Assembly (NCBI GenBank): GCA_050251415.1
Contig: JBFWMT010000002.1
Coordinates: 1 to 64,000 of the forward strand
Source of the DNA: UBA8514 sp050251415
GTDB taxonomy: Bacteria; Bacillota; Clostridia; Lachnospirales; Anaerotignaceae
Direction: 5' to 3'
Length of the DNA stretch: 64,000 bases
Every line of letters starts with the position of its first letter. Within the stretch, counting starts at the first letter, position 1. Position numbers and translations under genes: made by a program. Under the pieces are notes generated by a model. The model saw only the letters and a list, made by a program, of their open reading frames with translations, was not told the DNA's origin and did no database searches. Shown here piece after piece: positions 1 to 7,924 of the stretch.

Positions 1-1119
1 CCAATGCCAGACATAACATCAAAAGATGAGGTTGGGATACTTGCAAATTCTACAAGGGAAATTGTAGAAAATCTTACAGCTGTTATTAAAGAAACTGACA
101 GACGCTTGGCAGGTCTTGCAGACGGTGATTTAACATCAGAATCGGACATGGTATACCCTGGTGACTTAGCACAGCTTAAGGTATCTATGGATAGAATTTT
201 TTCAGACCTTAACATGAGTTTGGGGCAGATAAACCAATCGTCAGAGCAAGTTTCCAGCGGTTCGGGTCAGGTTTCGGCAGCAGCGCAGGCACTTAGCCAA
301 GGTGCTACAGAACAGGCATCTTCTATAGAAGAACTTTCAGCAACAATTAATGATATTTCAATCCATATTAAACAAAATGCAGACAATGCGCTTAAAGCAA
401 ATGAACTTGCAAAGCAGTCAGGAGATGCATTGCAGATTGGTTCACGTCAGATGGAAGATATGGTAAATGCAATGACTGAAATTTCCCAAACATCAGGGGA
501 AATTGGCAAGATTATTAAAACTATTGATGACATTGCTTTCCAAACAAATATACTTGCACTTAATGCCGCCGTTGAGGCAGCGCGTGCAGGGCAGGCAGGC
601 AAGGGATTTGCCGTTGTTGCCGATGAGGTTAGAAATCTTGCACAAAAAAGTGCAGAGGCCGCCAAAAACACAACGGAGCTTATTGAAAATACAGTGCATG
701 CAGTGGATAATGGCAGAAAAATTGCAGATGGAACAGCTGAATCAATTGCGGTTGTTGTTGAGAAATCGGAAGCAGTTGTGGAGAATTTAAAGAAGATTAC
801 CAATGCTTCAGTTGAACAGGCAGATTCCATTGCGCAGGTTACACAGGGTGTTGAACAAATTTCGGGGGTTGTACAAACCAACTCTGCTACTGCGGAAGAA
901 AGTGCTGCATCTAGCGAGGAACTTAGCTCTCAAGCACAGCTAATGAAGGATTTGGTGGGCAAATTTAAGCTTAAGGGGATGGAAAGCAGTGCCTTTGAAG
1001 TACCTAGCCAATACCCTAGCGAAGGCCATAACGAAGACCATACCGAATACAATGATTTTTCAGAAAATGACGCTACATCATTTCAGGGATTCACATCTTC
1101 TGCAGGTACAAAATATTAA
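1..1119 (+). CDS. Methyl-accepting chemotaxis protein, 3' part only
   Basis: This is the C-terminal part of a chemoreceptor; the reading frame is open to the first base, so the sensor domain and membrane segments lie outside the window. About the first 70 visible residues are the end of a HAMP region (LAGLADGDL). The rest is the cytoplasmic signalling coiled coil with the conserved hairpin tip (DDIAFQTNILALNAAVEAAR), which contacts CheA and CheW, and flanking methylation helices. The protein ends in an acidic, polar tail with no CheR-tethering pentapeptide. The signalling domain closely resembles those of the two receptors at 53964 and 56367. A hairpin about 45 bases after the stop may terminate it before fliK. 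The internal ATG at base 4 is in frame and is not the real start. Confidence 0.95.
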   Translation, partial: PMPDITSKDEVGILANSTREIVENLTAVIKETDRRLAGLADGDLTSESDMVYPGDLAQLKVSMDRIFSDLNMSLGQINQSSEQVSSGSGQVSAAAQALSQGATEQASSIEELSATINDISIHIKQNADNALKANELAKQSGDALQIGSRQMEDMVNAMTEISQTSGEIGKIIKTIDDIAFQTNILALNAAVEAARAGQAGKGFAVVADEVRNLAQKSAEAAKNTTELIENTVHAVDNGRKIADGTAESIAVVVEKSEAVVENLKKITNASVEQADSIAQVTQGVEQISGVVQTNSATAEESAASSEELSSQAQLMKDLVGKFKLKGMESSAFEVPSQYPSEGHNEDHTEYNDFSENDATSFQGFTSSAGTKY

Positions 1120-1164
1120 TAAGCAGCAATCCTAGAAGCGTTGAAAGCCTAAATGGAACAACTT

Positions 1165-1200
1165 AGCAGTCGACCTATGATAATAAAGGGGTCGGCTGCT
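1165..1200 (+). terminator. Probable terminator of the first chemoreceptor gene
   Basis: An 11-bp stem (AGCAGTCGACC with GGTCGGCTGCT, one mismatch) closes a 14-base loop. The following bases are only modestly T-rich, so it may be inefficient. Confidence 0.5.
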
Positions 1201-1348
1201 AATTTCAAACAAATAAGAGTTAAAAATTGTAAATATATAAATTCAGTTAAAAAAAATTTTTTAACGTCAATTTTATGTAAAATAAAAGTAAACAATTTTC
1301 GACAATTTTTGGCTAAGATTAACTGTAAAAAATAGGAATGTTATGGAA

Positions 1349-1359
1349 TTAACGGTTAA
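1349..1359. promoter_or_regulatory. Palindrome TTAACGGTTAA, possible operator
   Basis: This perfect 11-base palindrome with a single central base is followed at once by another TTAACG. Further TTAAC copies lie at 1261 and near 1318 and 1418. It sits just upstream of the weak promoter-like boxes before fliK. The binding protein, if any, is unknown. Confidence 0.3.
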
Positions 1360-1426
1360 AATTAACGATATTTTGTTGAAATTTTGTTGGAATTATGTTA
1401 GTATTTAGTACGAAAGATTAACTTTT

Positions 1427-1453
1427 GTTTGTTTTGCAAATTCCGAATATTTT
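1427..1453 (+). repeat. Left arm of 27-bp inverted repeat
   Basis: This copy matches the reverse complement of 4782-4808 at 26 of 27 positions; the core is GCAAATTCCGAATAT. The two arms face each other across fliK, flgD, the TIGR02530-type gene and flgE. I saw no third copy. Confidence 0.8.
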
Positions 1454-1595
1454 GTGCGCAGAGATTAAAGGGACGGAGGTAATACCGCTTAATTAATATA
1501 TACATAAGTATTGCCTTAAAAAACAGCGCATAAATGAACAGACATAAGCATCTTTTTATCTATGGTGAAATTGAAAATTAAAAGGAGGTGAATGT

Positions 1596-2840
1596 ATGGG
1601 TATAAATGCAGTTGCATCGGAAAGCTATACAGCTGATAATATATCTAAAAGTACGGCAAAAAAGCAGAGCGATGCCTTCAAATCTTTAATAGATATGGCG
1701 GCTAAAAAGCAAAGCTTTGAAAAGGCTGAAACTAATACCGATAATGAAACTGACAGTAAAACAGATTCAATGACTGACAAAAAAGCGGACACTGAAGTTA
1801 AAACGCAGACCAATGATGAAGACGAGGGCAACAAAAAGGACGATGCCTTTGAAAGCGAAAAAACCAGCTTTATTGAACAAGCTTATTTGGCAAGAAATGC
1901 TGTTGATGTGGTGAACATTGATATTGAACCAGTACAGGAAGTTGTTTTAACAGCAGCAGCCGAAGCCACAGAGCTTATTCAAAAAGCGTCAGAAGTTGTT
2001 TTAACTGATGTTGGTCAAGAAATGGTAGTACAAAGTGCGCCTGAAGTGGTAGCCGAAGAAGTGCTTGATAAGACAAACACAACGAAAACGCCTACAACTT
2101 TCACAGACACAAAAATTGATGTTGTGCAAGACGAAAAGCCAACATTTAAATTGGCAGATACAATACCTAAAGTTGGGGTTCCCGAAAATAAGGTTTCTGA
2201 AACTGAGGTTAATGTAGTTCATTCACAAGCACAAGCCCAAAATGGAACACAAACCCAGGAGGATGCTTTAACACAAAAGGTGGTTTCCGAATTGGTGGTT
2301 GAAGGGGAAAACAGCAGTACCAAAAAGGATCACCTTGAAATTAATACTGAAGCACAAATTATTGCAACACAGGAAAAAGATGTTATAGTTATCAAAGTTG
2401 CAGACCCTGTAACACCATCTACAGGCGAGGAACTTGCTGAAAAGCTGGGCAACGAAATAATTGTAAAGTTGGACAGTGGTGCCAACGAGTTTCAGGCAGT
2501 TTTAAATCCTAAAGGTCTTGGCGAAATTGCAGTTAAGCTTTCAGTAGAGAGCGGCAAGGTTGTGGTTTCTATGACGTGCAGTAACGAAGCTACAAAGGCT
2601 TTGCTAGAAAACAATGTGTCTAGTTTAGTCAAAATAGTTGAGGGCAACATGGGTCAGGAAACGGTTGTAAATGTTTACAATGAAAAAGATAGTAGCCAAG
2701 AAAACTTTGATGGACAGGGCAATAAAGGTCAGTATCAAGGAAATTCACAGCACAACCAAGATAACAATGACGAAACAGAAACCGATTTCATACAAAAATT
2801 GAGGCTTGGTATACTTGGGATGGAAACGGAAGAGGTGTAA
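1596..2840 (+). CDS. fliK: Flagellar hook-length control protein FliK
   Basis: FliK is secreted during hook growth and switches FlhB specificity from rod/hook to filament substrates when the hook reaches its length. The 414-residue product has a long, low-complexity acidic and Thr/Gln-rich N-terminal part (about 1-270), as expected of the ruler, and a folded C-terminal domain (about 275-365) with the pattern FQAVLNPKGLGEIAVKL typical of the FliK C-terminal domain. A Gln/Asn-rich tail follows. The start follows a strong AAAGGAGGTG site. It is the first gene of this half of the operon and sits 3 bases before flgD. A second FliK-like protein is encoded at 38986. Confidence 0.9.
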   Translation: MGINAVASESYTADNISKSTAKKQSDAFKSLIDMAAKKQSFEKAETNTDNETDSKTDSMTDKKADTEVKTQTNDEDEGNKKDDAFESEKTSFIEQAYLARNAVDVVNIDIEPVQEVVLTAAAEATELIQKASEVVLTDVGQEMVVQSAPEVVAEEVLDKTNTTKTPTTFTDTKIDVVQDEKPTFKLADTIPKVGVPENKVSETEVNVVHSQAQAQNGTQTQEDALTQKVVSELVVEGENSSTKKDHLEINTEAQIIATQEKDVIVIKVADPVTPSTGEELAEKLGNEIIVKLDSGANEFQAVLNPKGLGEIAVKLSVESGKVVVSMTCSNEATKALLENNVSSLVKIVEGNMGQETVVNVYNEKDSSQENFDGQGNKGQYQGNSQHNQDNNDETETDFIQKLRLGILGMETEEV

Positions 2841-2843
2841 AAA

Positions 2844-3290
2844 ATGAGTGACATGATGACAAATATAAATTCAACCACTAAAGCAACAACTGCTACAACA
2901 GCAAGCTCTACGGCAAGTAGTTCTCTTACTATGGATGATTTTTATCAACTTATGGTTGCGCAGTTTCAAAACCAAGACCCTACAAATCCATCGGACACAG
3001 GAGATTACTTAAACCAGATGATACAGATGGCAGTTGTTGATGCTATTGGTACAATTACCGAAACTTCAGTTACTTCATATGCAGCATCACTTGTTGGAAA
3101 AGAAGTAACAGTTGCCTCATATGACAGCAAAAACAATATGACTGAGGTTTGTGGCGTTGTAACTGCAACAGGTAAATACGCAGATGACCAAATAATTATT
3201 ATTGATGGAAAGAGCTATGCGCTTTCTCAGATTATGGCTATTGGCCGTCTTCCAAGCGCAGAAAGCAGCAGTGAAACAGACAACGATTAG
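2844..3290 (+). CDS. flgD: Flagellar hook assembly (capping) protein FlgD
   Basis: FlgD caps the growing hook and promotes FlgE polymerisation. The 148-residue product has a Thr/Ser/Ala-rich N-terminus, then the family motif MDDFYQLMVAQFQNQDPTNP (about residues 30-49), then the rest of the conserved N-terminal domain. It lacks the extra C-terminal domains of proteobacterial FlgD, which is normal for the short Gram-positive type. It is placed between fliK and the hook gene, as is usual. Confidence 0.92.
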   Translation: MSDMMTNINSTTKATTATTASSTASSSLTMDDFYQLMVAQFQNQDPTNPSDTGDYLNQMIQMAVVDAIGTITETSVTSYAASLVGKEVTVASYDSKNNMTEVCGVVTATGKYADDQIIIIDGKSYALSQIMAIGRLPSAESSSETDND

Positions 3291-3380
3291 CAATGATATA
3301 AAGAAATAAAACTGTTGTTTTGAGGGTATGTATGCCTGAAAAAATGCAACACAAACTGTAGATTAAAAAGGGGTGAGGAT

Positions 3381-3761
3381 ATGATTGATAAAGTTAATAA
3401 TGCAAATGCATATCAGTCTAAAAATGCATCAAGCCCTGTAAGAACTTTTAACAGCCAGCAGATAAGCTTTGAAGCGGTTTTGAACCAGCAATACAATGAA
3501 AAAAACCAAGAACTTCAGTTATCTAAGCATGCCAAGGAACGTGTTGAAGAAAGAGGCATAGATTTTAATAATCAGCTTAAGACAACGCTTAACGAGGCAG
3601 CCGAAACTGCAAGGCTAAAAGGTGCTACGAATACAGTTATGATTGGGCAGGATGCCGCATTTGTTGTAAATATTCCTAACGGAATAATTGTTACTGCCAT
3701 ATCGGCAGAGGAACTGAAAAATAATGTATTTACAAATATTGACAGCGCTGTTTTAATTTAG
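3381..3761 (+). CDS. Flagellar operon protein, TIGR02530 type
   Basis: This is a small 126-residue protein of the uncharacterised family found between flgD and flgE in Firmicutes and other flagellated bacteria. The signature is LSKHAKERVEERGIDF (about residues 50-65), followed by a short alpha/beta region ending in NNVFTNIDSAV. There is no signal peptide or membrane segment. Its conserved position suggests a role in hook building, but no biochemical function can be read from the sequence. The start follows a GGGGTGAGG site. Confidence 0.85.
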   Translation: MIDKVNNANAYQSKNASSPVRTFNSQQISFEAVLNQQYNEKNQELQLSKHAKERVEERGIDFNNQLKTTLNEAAETARLKGATNTVMIGQDAAFVVNIPNGIIVTAISAEELKNNVFTNIDSAVLI

Positions 3762-3833
3762 CCGGACCTTATAGGGGGCTAACATAAGTATCCGATTGAT
3801 ATTTATGGGCAGCAAAATGGAGGGAGTAATAAA

Positions 3834-4724
3834 ATGGTAAAGTCGATGTTCTCAGGTGTTTCGGGGTTGCGTGCACATCAGAAAAAAATGGATGTTATAG
3901 GTAACAATATTGCCAATGTAAACACAACTGCTTTTAAAGCATCAAGAGTAACTTTTACAGAATCTTTATACCAGGCAACAGCATCTTCAAGTGATGGTAC
4001 AGCTACATACGGTGGTCAAAATGGTAGTCAGGTTGGCTACGGTTCTCAGGTTGGTACCATTGATTTACAGCTTTCAACAGGTGCTTATAACCCAACAGAC
4101 AGTGCAACGGACTGTATGATTGATGGTGAGGGATTCTTTATTGTTGGTGCAAAGGGTGCTTCATTTGCTGACACAGGTACTGCAGCAAGCGAAGGAATTG
4201 AAGCAAAATTTTTATCCAGAGCAGGTAACTTCCAAATTGACGGCGACGGTTACCTGGTAGATGGGCAAGGAAATGTTGTGTATGGGTACAATTATGAGGC
4301 TGGAGTGGAAGAAGCAGATATAATTCAACCAATACAAGCATTTGATGGTACTGCTACTACTGACAAATATTCATATACAGGTGTTACAATTAATGCAACA
4401 GGCGAGGTTACCGTTACAAAAGCCGATGAATCTACAATGATTATAGGTAAAATTGCAGTTGCAAATGTGCCAAATGCAAATGCCTTGGAAAAAACATCAA
4501 ACGGATATTATAAGGCAATTGCAAATACAGGCACAATTCTGCCATATACACCAGGCGAGGGTGCAACAGGAACACTTTTGTCTTACGGTCTTGAAATGTC
4601 TAATGTAGACCTTGCGTCTCAGTTTACAGAAATGATTACAACACAAAGAGGATTCCAGGCAAACTCAAAAATTATTACTGTTACAGATACAATGCTTGAA
4701 GAACTTGTAAACCTTAAAAGATAA
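3834..4724 (+). CDS. flgE: Flagellar hook protein FlgE
   Basis: This secreted axial protein polymerises into the hook. It has the N-terminal rod/hook motif (SGVSGLRAHQKKMDVIGNNI, then ANVNTTAFKA) and the C-terminal helix ending in ANSKIITVTDTMLEEL, the two ends that form the coiled-coil core. The middle is a compact beta-rich domain. At 296 residues it is short, close to the Bacillus type and well below enterobacterial hooks. FlgG-like rod proteins share this architecture; the position after flgD and TIGR02530 favours the hook role. It has an AGGGAG ribosome binding site. Confidence 0.88.
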   Translation: MVKSMFSGVSGLRAHQKKMDVIGNNIANVNTTAFKASRVTFTESLYQATASSSDGTATYGGQNGSQVGYGSQVGTIDLQLSTGAYNPTDSATDCMIDGEGFFIVGAKGASFADTGTAASEGIEAKFLSRAGNFQIDGDGYLVDGQGNVVYGYNYEAGVEEADIIQPIQAFDGTATTDKYSYTGVTINATGEVTVTKADESTMIIGKIAVANVPNANALEKTSNGYYKAIANTGTILPYTPGEGATGTLLSYGLEMSNVDLASQFTEMITTQRGFQANSKIITVTDTMLEELVNLKR

Positions 4725-4781
4725 TTAAGAACGCATAACCTGTTCGATTTTTATTAGTTTGAACGTCCCTAGAAACTTTTA

Positions 4782-4808
4782 AAAATATTCGGAATTTGCA
4801 AAGCAAAC
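4782..4808 (-). repeat. Right arm of 27-bp inverted repeat
   Basis: This is the reverse-complement partner of 1427-1453 (26 of 27 identical). It lies in the 144-base gap between flgE and flbD. No promoter or terminator is obvious in the gap. Confidence 0.8.
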
Positions 4809-4868
4809 GGATTTTAGCTATTTAGAACGGAAATATGCAGGATATTATGTTTTGAGAGGAATGATTTA

Positions 4869-5093
4869 ATGATTAAGCTTACCAAATTAAATGGGGAAAT
4901 ATTCATTTTAAATTGTATTCAAATTGAAGTAATAGAGTCGATTCCAGAATCAAAAGTTATATTAATGAATAAAGAGTTTTTTATTGTACGTGAAAGCCCG
5001 GAAGAAATTATTGATAAAGTTATGGAATACTTTGCGAAGTTAGACATTTTGCATAAGCATACCGTTATCATAAAGAACGACAATGAGTATTAG
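4869..5093 (+). CDS. flbD: FlbD/SwrD family protein
   Basis: This 74-residue protein of the FlbD family (SwrD in Bacillus) starts with MIKLTKLNGEIFILN and has the conserved centre around KVILMNKEFFIVRESPEEI. In Bacillus subtilis SwrD raises motor power and swarming by supporting stator function. The position directly before motA fits that role. It is soluble, with no signal peptide. Confidence 0.85.
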   Translation: MIKLTKLNGEIFILNCIQIEVIESIPESKVILMNKEFFIVRESPEEIIDKVMEYFAKLDILHKHTVIIKNDNEY

Positions 5094-5112
5094 TTGATTG
5101 TGGAGGCGTAAT

Positions 5113-5907
5113 ATGGATTTAACAACAATTGTGGGAATAATTGCTGGGTTTACTTTAATTACATTCGGAATTGGTCTGGATAGTATTGGGAACTTTATTG
5201 ACCCAAAGAGTATTTTAATTGTATTGGGAGGTACGGTGTCAGGACTTGTTGCCAGCTACCCTGTTCGTGTTCTAAAGCTTGTGCCTAAGGCTTTTGTAAA
5301 CACAGTTAAGCCAAAAAACTATGATGTTATGGCCAGCATTATACAATTGCAAGAAATGGCAATTATTGCACGTAAAAATGGTCTGCTGGCGTTGGAGGAT
5401 AAAGCTAACGAGGCAGAAGACCCATTTTTTAGGCAAGGGCTTATGCTTATTGTAGATGCAACAGCCCCTGAAAAAGTAAGAGAACTTATGAACACAGACC
5501 TTGAAAATATTCAGGACAGGCACGGTGAAATTGTTGAATTTTTTGAAAAAGCAGCAGCGTATGCACCTGGCTTTGGTTTGGTTGGTACATTAATAGGCTT
5601 AATTAACATGCTTAGGTCTATGAGTTCCGAGGGTGGCTCGGATGCCCTTGCATTAAACATGGGTGTGGCGATGATTACCACTTTCTACGGCTCCATTCTT
5701 TGTAATTTAATATTTTTACCCATTGCAAAAAAACTGGCAGTAAGAAATGAAGAAGAAGCACTTTGTAAAAGAGTTATTATTGAAGGTATTCTTTCTATAC
5801 AGGCTGGTGAAAATCCTACCTTTTTGAAAGAAAAGCTTATTACTTTCCTTCCTCAGTATGCACGTGATGCTGAAGGAAATGGTAAAAAAGGCAGCGGTGA
5901 TGAATAA
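5113..5907 (+). CDS. motA: Flagellar motor stator protein MotA
   Basis: MotA is the stator subunit that surrounds the MotB proton or sodium channel and pushes on FliG. The 264-residue product has four membrane segments (about 5-25, 32-50, 145-168, 180-203) and the conserved APGFGLVGTLIGLI motif after the large cytoplasmic loop. I chose the ATG at 5113 because TGGAGG lies 7 bases upstream; the in-frame TTG at 5098 has no site. MotB follows 36 bases downstream. Ion type cannot be called with certainty. Confidence 0.95.
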   Translation: MDLTTIVGIIAGFTLITFGIGLDSIGNFIDPKSILIVLGGTVSGLVASYPVRVLKLVPKAFVNTVKPKNYDVMASIIQLQEMAIIARKNGLLALEDKANEAEDPFFRQGLMLIVDATAPEKVRELMNTDLENIQDRHGEIVEFFEKAAAYAPGFGLVGTLIGLINMLRSMSSEGGSDALALNMGVAMITTFYGSILCNLIFLPIAKKLAVRNEEEALCKRVIIEGILSIQAGENPTFLKEKLITFLPQYARDAEGNGKKGSGDE

Positions 5908-5943
5908 TTCTTTTAGAACTGTTTATGAAAGTTGGGGAATGTT

Positions 5944-6717
5944 ATGGCAAGAAGAAAAAGTTCGGGTGGTGCTCAAGACTGGCTGACCACTTATAGCGAC
6001 TTGGTTACTTTACTATTTTGTTTTTTTGTGTTGCTTTATTCTATGTCCTCCATAGATGCTGCAAAATGGGATATACTTGTTAAAAGCTTTAACCCTGAGG
6101 CTGCTCAAGAGATAAAAGAGATAGAAACAGCTCCAGGTAAAGGTGGTACTACTGATGAGCAAGATGCTTTTGAGGAAATATATGCGCAGCTTTTTGAATA
6201 TGTTGATCTTCAAGGTCTTGGGGAAGATGTGCAAATTACAGAAGGTGAAGGATATACTTTTATAACATTTAGAAATAATGTATTTTTTGATGGTGACAGC
6301 TATGTTCTAAAAAATGAAGGGAAGGTTATACTGGACAAGCTGTGTGAAATCCTTAGTGGAGTAAGTGACTCGGTGGAGGAGATACAAGTGCTTGGGCATA
6401 CATCGCAGGCAAGCCCCACAGAACCAAACGAAGTTGTAAGTGACAGGTTTTTATCATCCAACCGAGCAGCAGAAGTTTTGGTATATATGCAGAAAAAAAA
6501 TGTAATTGAGCCATACAAAATGATTTCAACTGGCTTTGGTCAGTTTAGACCTATAAGCAGTTTTGAAACTACAGAAAGCCGTGCAAAAAACAGGCGTGTG
6601 GAAATTATTATTACAAAAGACGAAGGTGTTACTGGAAGGCTTGATAAGTATTATGAAGAGGTTTATGGAATTGAAAGTAGTAGCAATAGCGTAGATGCAT
6701 CATCGGCTAATAACTGA
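5944..6717 (+). CDS. motB: Flagellar motor stator protein MotB
   Basis: MotB is the ion-channel subunit that anchors the stator to peptidoglycan. The single membrane helix is at about residues 18-40 (YSDLVTLLFCFFVLLYSM), with the ion-binding Asp at residue 19. A plug/linker region follows, then an OmpA-like peptidoglycan-binding domain (about 120-235) with VLGHTSQ and the closing SRAKNRRVEI motif. The ATG at 5944 follows GGGG; a TTG at 5932 would add four residues. The usual fliL does not follow: the next 182 bases to fliM hold no gene. Confidence 0.94.
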   Translation: MARRKSSGGAQDWLTTYSDLVTLLFCFFVLLYSMSSIDAAKWDILVKSFNPEAAQEIKEIETAPGKGGTTDEQDAFEEIYAQLFEYVDLQGLGEDVQITEGEGYTFITFRNNVFFDGDSYVLKNEGKVILDKLCEILSGVSDSVEEIQVLGHTSQASPTEPNEVVSDRFLSSNRAAEVLVYMQKKNVIEPYKMISTGFGQFRPISSFETTESRAKNRRVEIIITKDEGVTGRLDKYYEEVYGIESSSNSVDASSANN

Positions 6718-6899
6718 AATTTTTTTCCAAAAAAGAAAATATTTTATTGTTCATATTTTTTGCATACAAAGGTGTAAATATGTGTTATTATTACAAGAAA
6801 ACCGATATAAAGGCAAAACAAGCTTTATTTTATCTTAAAATTAGGTTTATGGGTTTCCTTAATAATCTAAATAAATGATGCGGGAAGGTAAAACTATAC

Positions 6900-7898
6900 A
6901 TGGCAGAAGTATTAAGTCAAAGTCAGATAGATGCACTACTTGCATCAGTTGTGGCTGGAGGCAGTGTTGAGGAAACGCAGCCGGAAAGTGAAGAAAAAAG
7001 ATATCGCAATTATGATTTTTATAGCCCTAAAAAATTTACAAAAGATAAACTTAATATTTTAAAAACTTCTTATGAAAACTATTCAAGAATTGCTTCTTCC
7101 AGAATTAACAGCCTTTTGCGTATTACAAGCGAGGTTGAGCTGGCAACAGTTGAGGAAGAGCGTTACTACGAGTTTAGTAACGCACTTACAGATACTGACA
7201 CGCTTACTGTTATTAATGCAAAATTTCCAGATAGTGATGAGGTCACACCCATTTATATGCATATTTCGGCACCAATGATGCTAAATATGATTGACCGTAT
7301 GCTTGGTGGAGCAGGAGAAGATGAGAGAGATTCTTATTCGGGGTATACTTATACAGATATTGAGCTTTCGTTATATGAAAACATTGTTAAGTATTTGGTT
7401 GAGATAATGGGCGATGCGTGGTCCAACTATTTAGAGGTAGATTTTGAAATTGGGAAGTTTGAAACTTCAAGCGGGCTTTTGCAAGAAATGCGAATGGATG
7501 AAATTGTTGTTATTGTTGTTTTGGAAATAGATGTTAGCGGCAGCACGGGAATGATGAATATTTGTATTCCGGCCACGTTGCTATCTAGTATGTTTAAAAT
7601 AATTGAAAGTAAAAAAGCTCCTCATGGAAAGCTAGTTGGAAATGAGGATAAGACGACACAGCAAATTTTTGGCTTTATTAAATCTTCAACATTGGATGTA
7701 ACTGCAAAAATCGGTGATGCATCATTGTCTTTAAAAGAAGTTTACAACTTAAAAGAAGGCGATATTATTAATATGATTAAGCCTAAAAACTCTGATGTGG
7801 ATGTTTTTATAGACGAGAATACTTGGTTTAAGGGTAGGTTAGGAGTGCATAATAAAAACATTGCAGTAAGAATTAGCGATGTTTGCAAAAAATTATGA
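6900..7898 (+). CDS. fliM: Flagellar motor switch protein FliM
   Basis: FliM is the middle part of the C-ring rotor switch; it binds CheY-P and sets rotation direction. The N-terminal CheY-P docking peptide is LSQSQIDALLA (about residues 5-15). A CheC/CheX-like middle domain and a C-terminal SpoA (FliN-like) domain follow. The 332-residue length is normal. The start has a GGGAAGG site upstream and is the natural N-terminus. fliY follows after 26 bases. Confidence 0.95.
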   Translation: MAEVLSQSQIDALLASVVAGGSVEETQPESEEKRYRNYDFYSPKKFTKDKLNILKTSYENYSRIASSRINSLLRITSEVELATVEEERYYEFSNALTDTDTLTVINAKFPDSDEVTPIYMHISAPMMLNMIDRMLGGAGEDERDSYSGYTYTDIELSLYENIVKYLVEIMGDAWSNYLEVDFEIGKFETSSGLLQEMRMDEIVVIVVLEIDVSGSTGMMNICIPATLLSSMFKIIESKKAPHGKLVGNEDKTTQQIFGFIKSSTLDVTAKIGDASLSLKEVYNLKEGDIINMIKPKNSDVDVFIDENTWFKGRLGVHNKNIAVRISDVCKKL

Positions 7899-7924
7899 GT
7901 ATCATGAAGGGAAGAACTTAATTT

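Larger units (their letters stand above)
1120..1595. other. Intergenic region before fliK
   Basis: These 476 AT-rich bases hold no convincing gene. They contain a probable hairpin terminator (1165-1200), several TTAAC motifs including the palindrome TTAACGGTTAA (1349-1359), weak promoter-like boxes near 1373-1411, and one arm of a 27-bp inverted repeat (1427-1453) whose partner lies after flgE. A 60-codon frame at 1153-1335 overlaps the hairpin, has no ribosome binding site and no recognisable product. Confidence 0.6.

Noticed and set aside
447..881. 144-codon frame on the - strand in the chemoreceptor gene
   Set aside because: It is the mirror of the conserved signalling helices; the same antisense frame appears in the other two receptor genes.
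1153..1335. 60-codon open frame after the first chemoreceptor
   Set aside because: It overlaps the hairpin terminator, has no ribosome binding site, is AT-driven in composition and matches no family I know.
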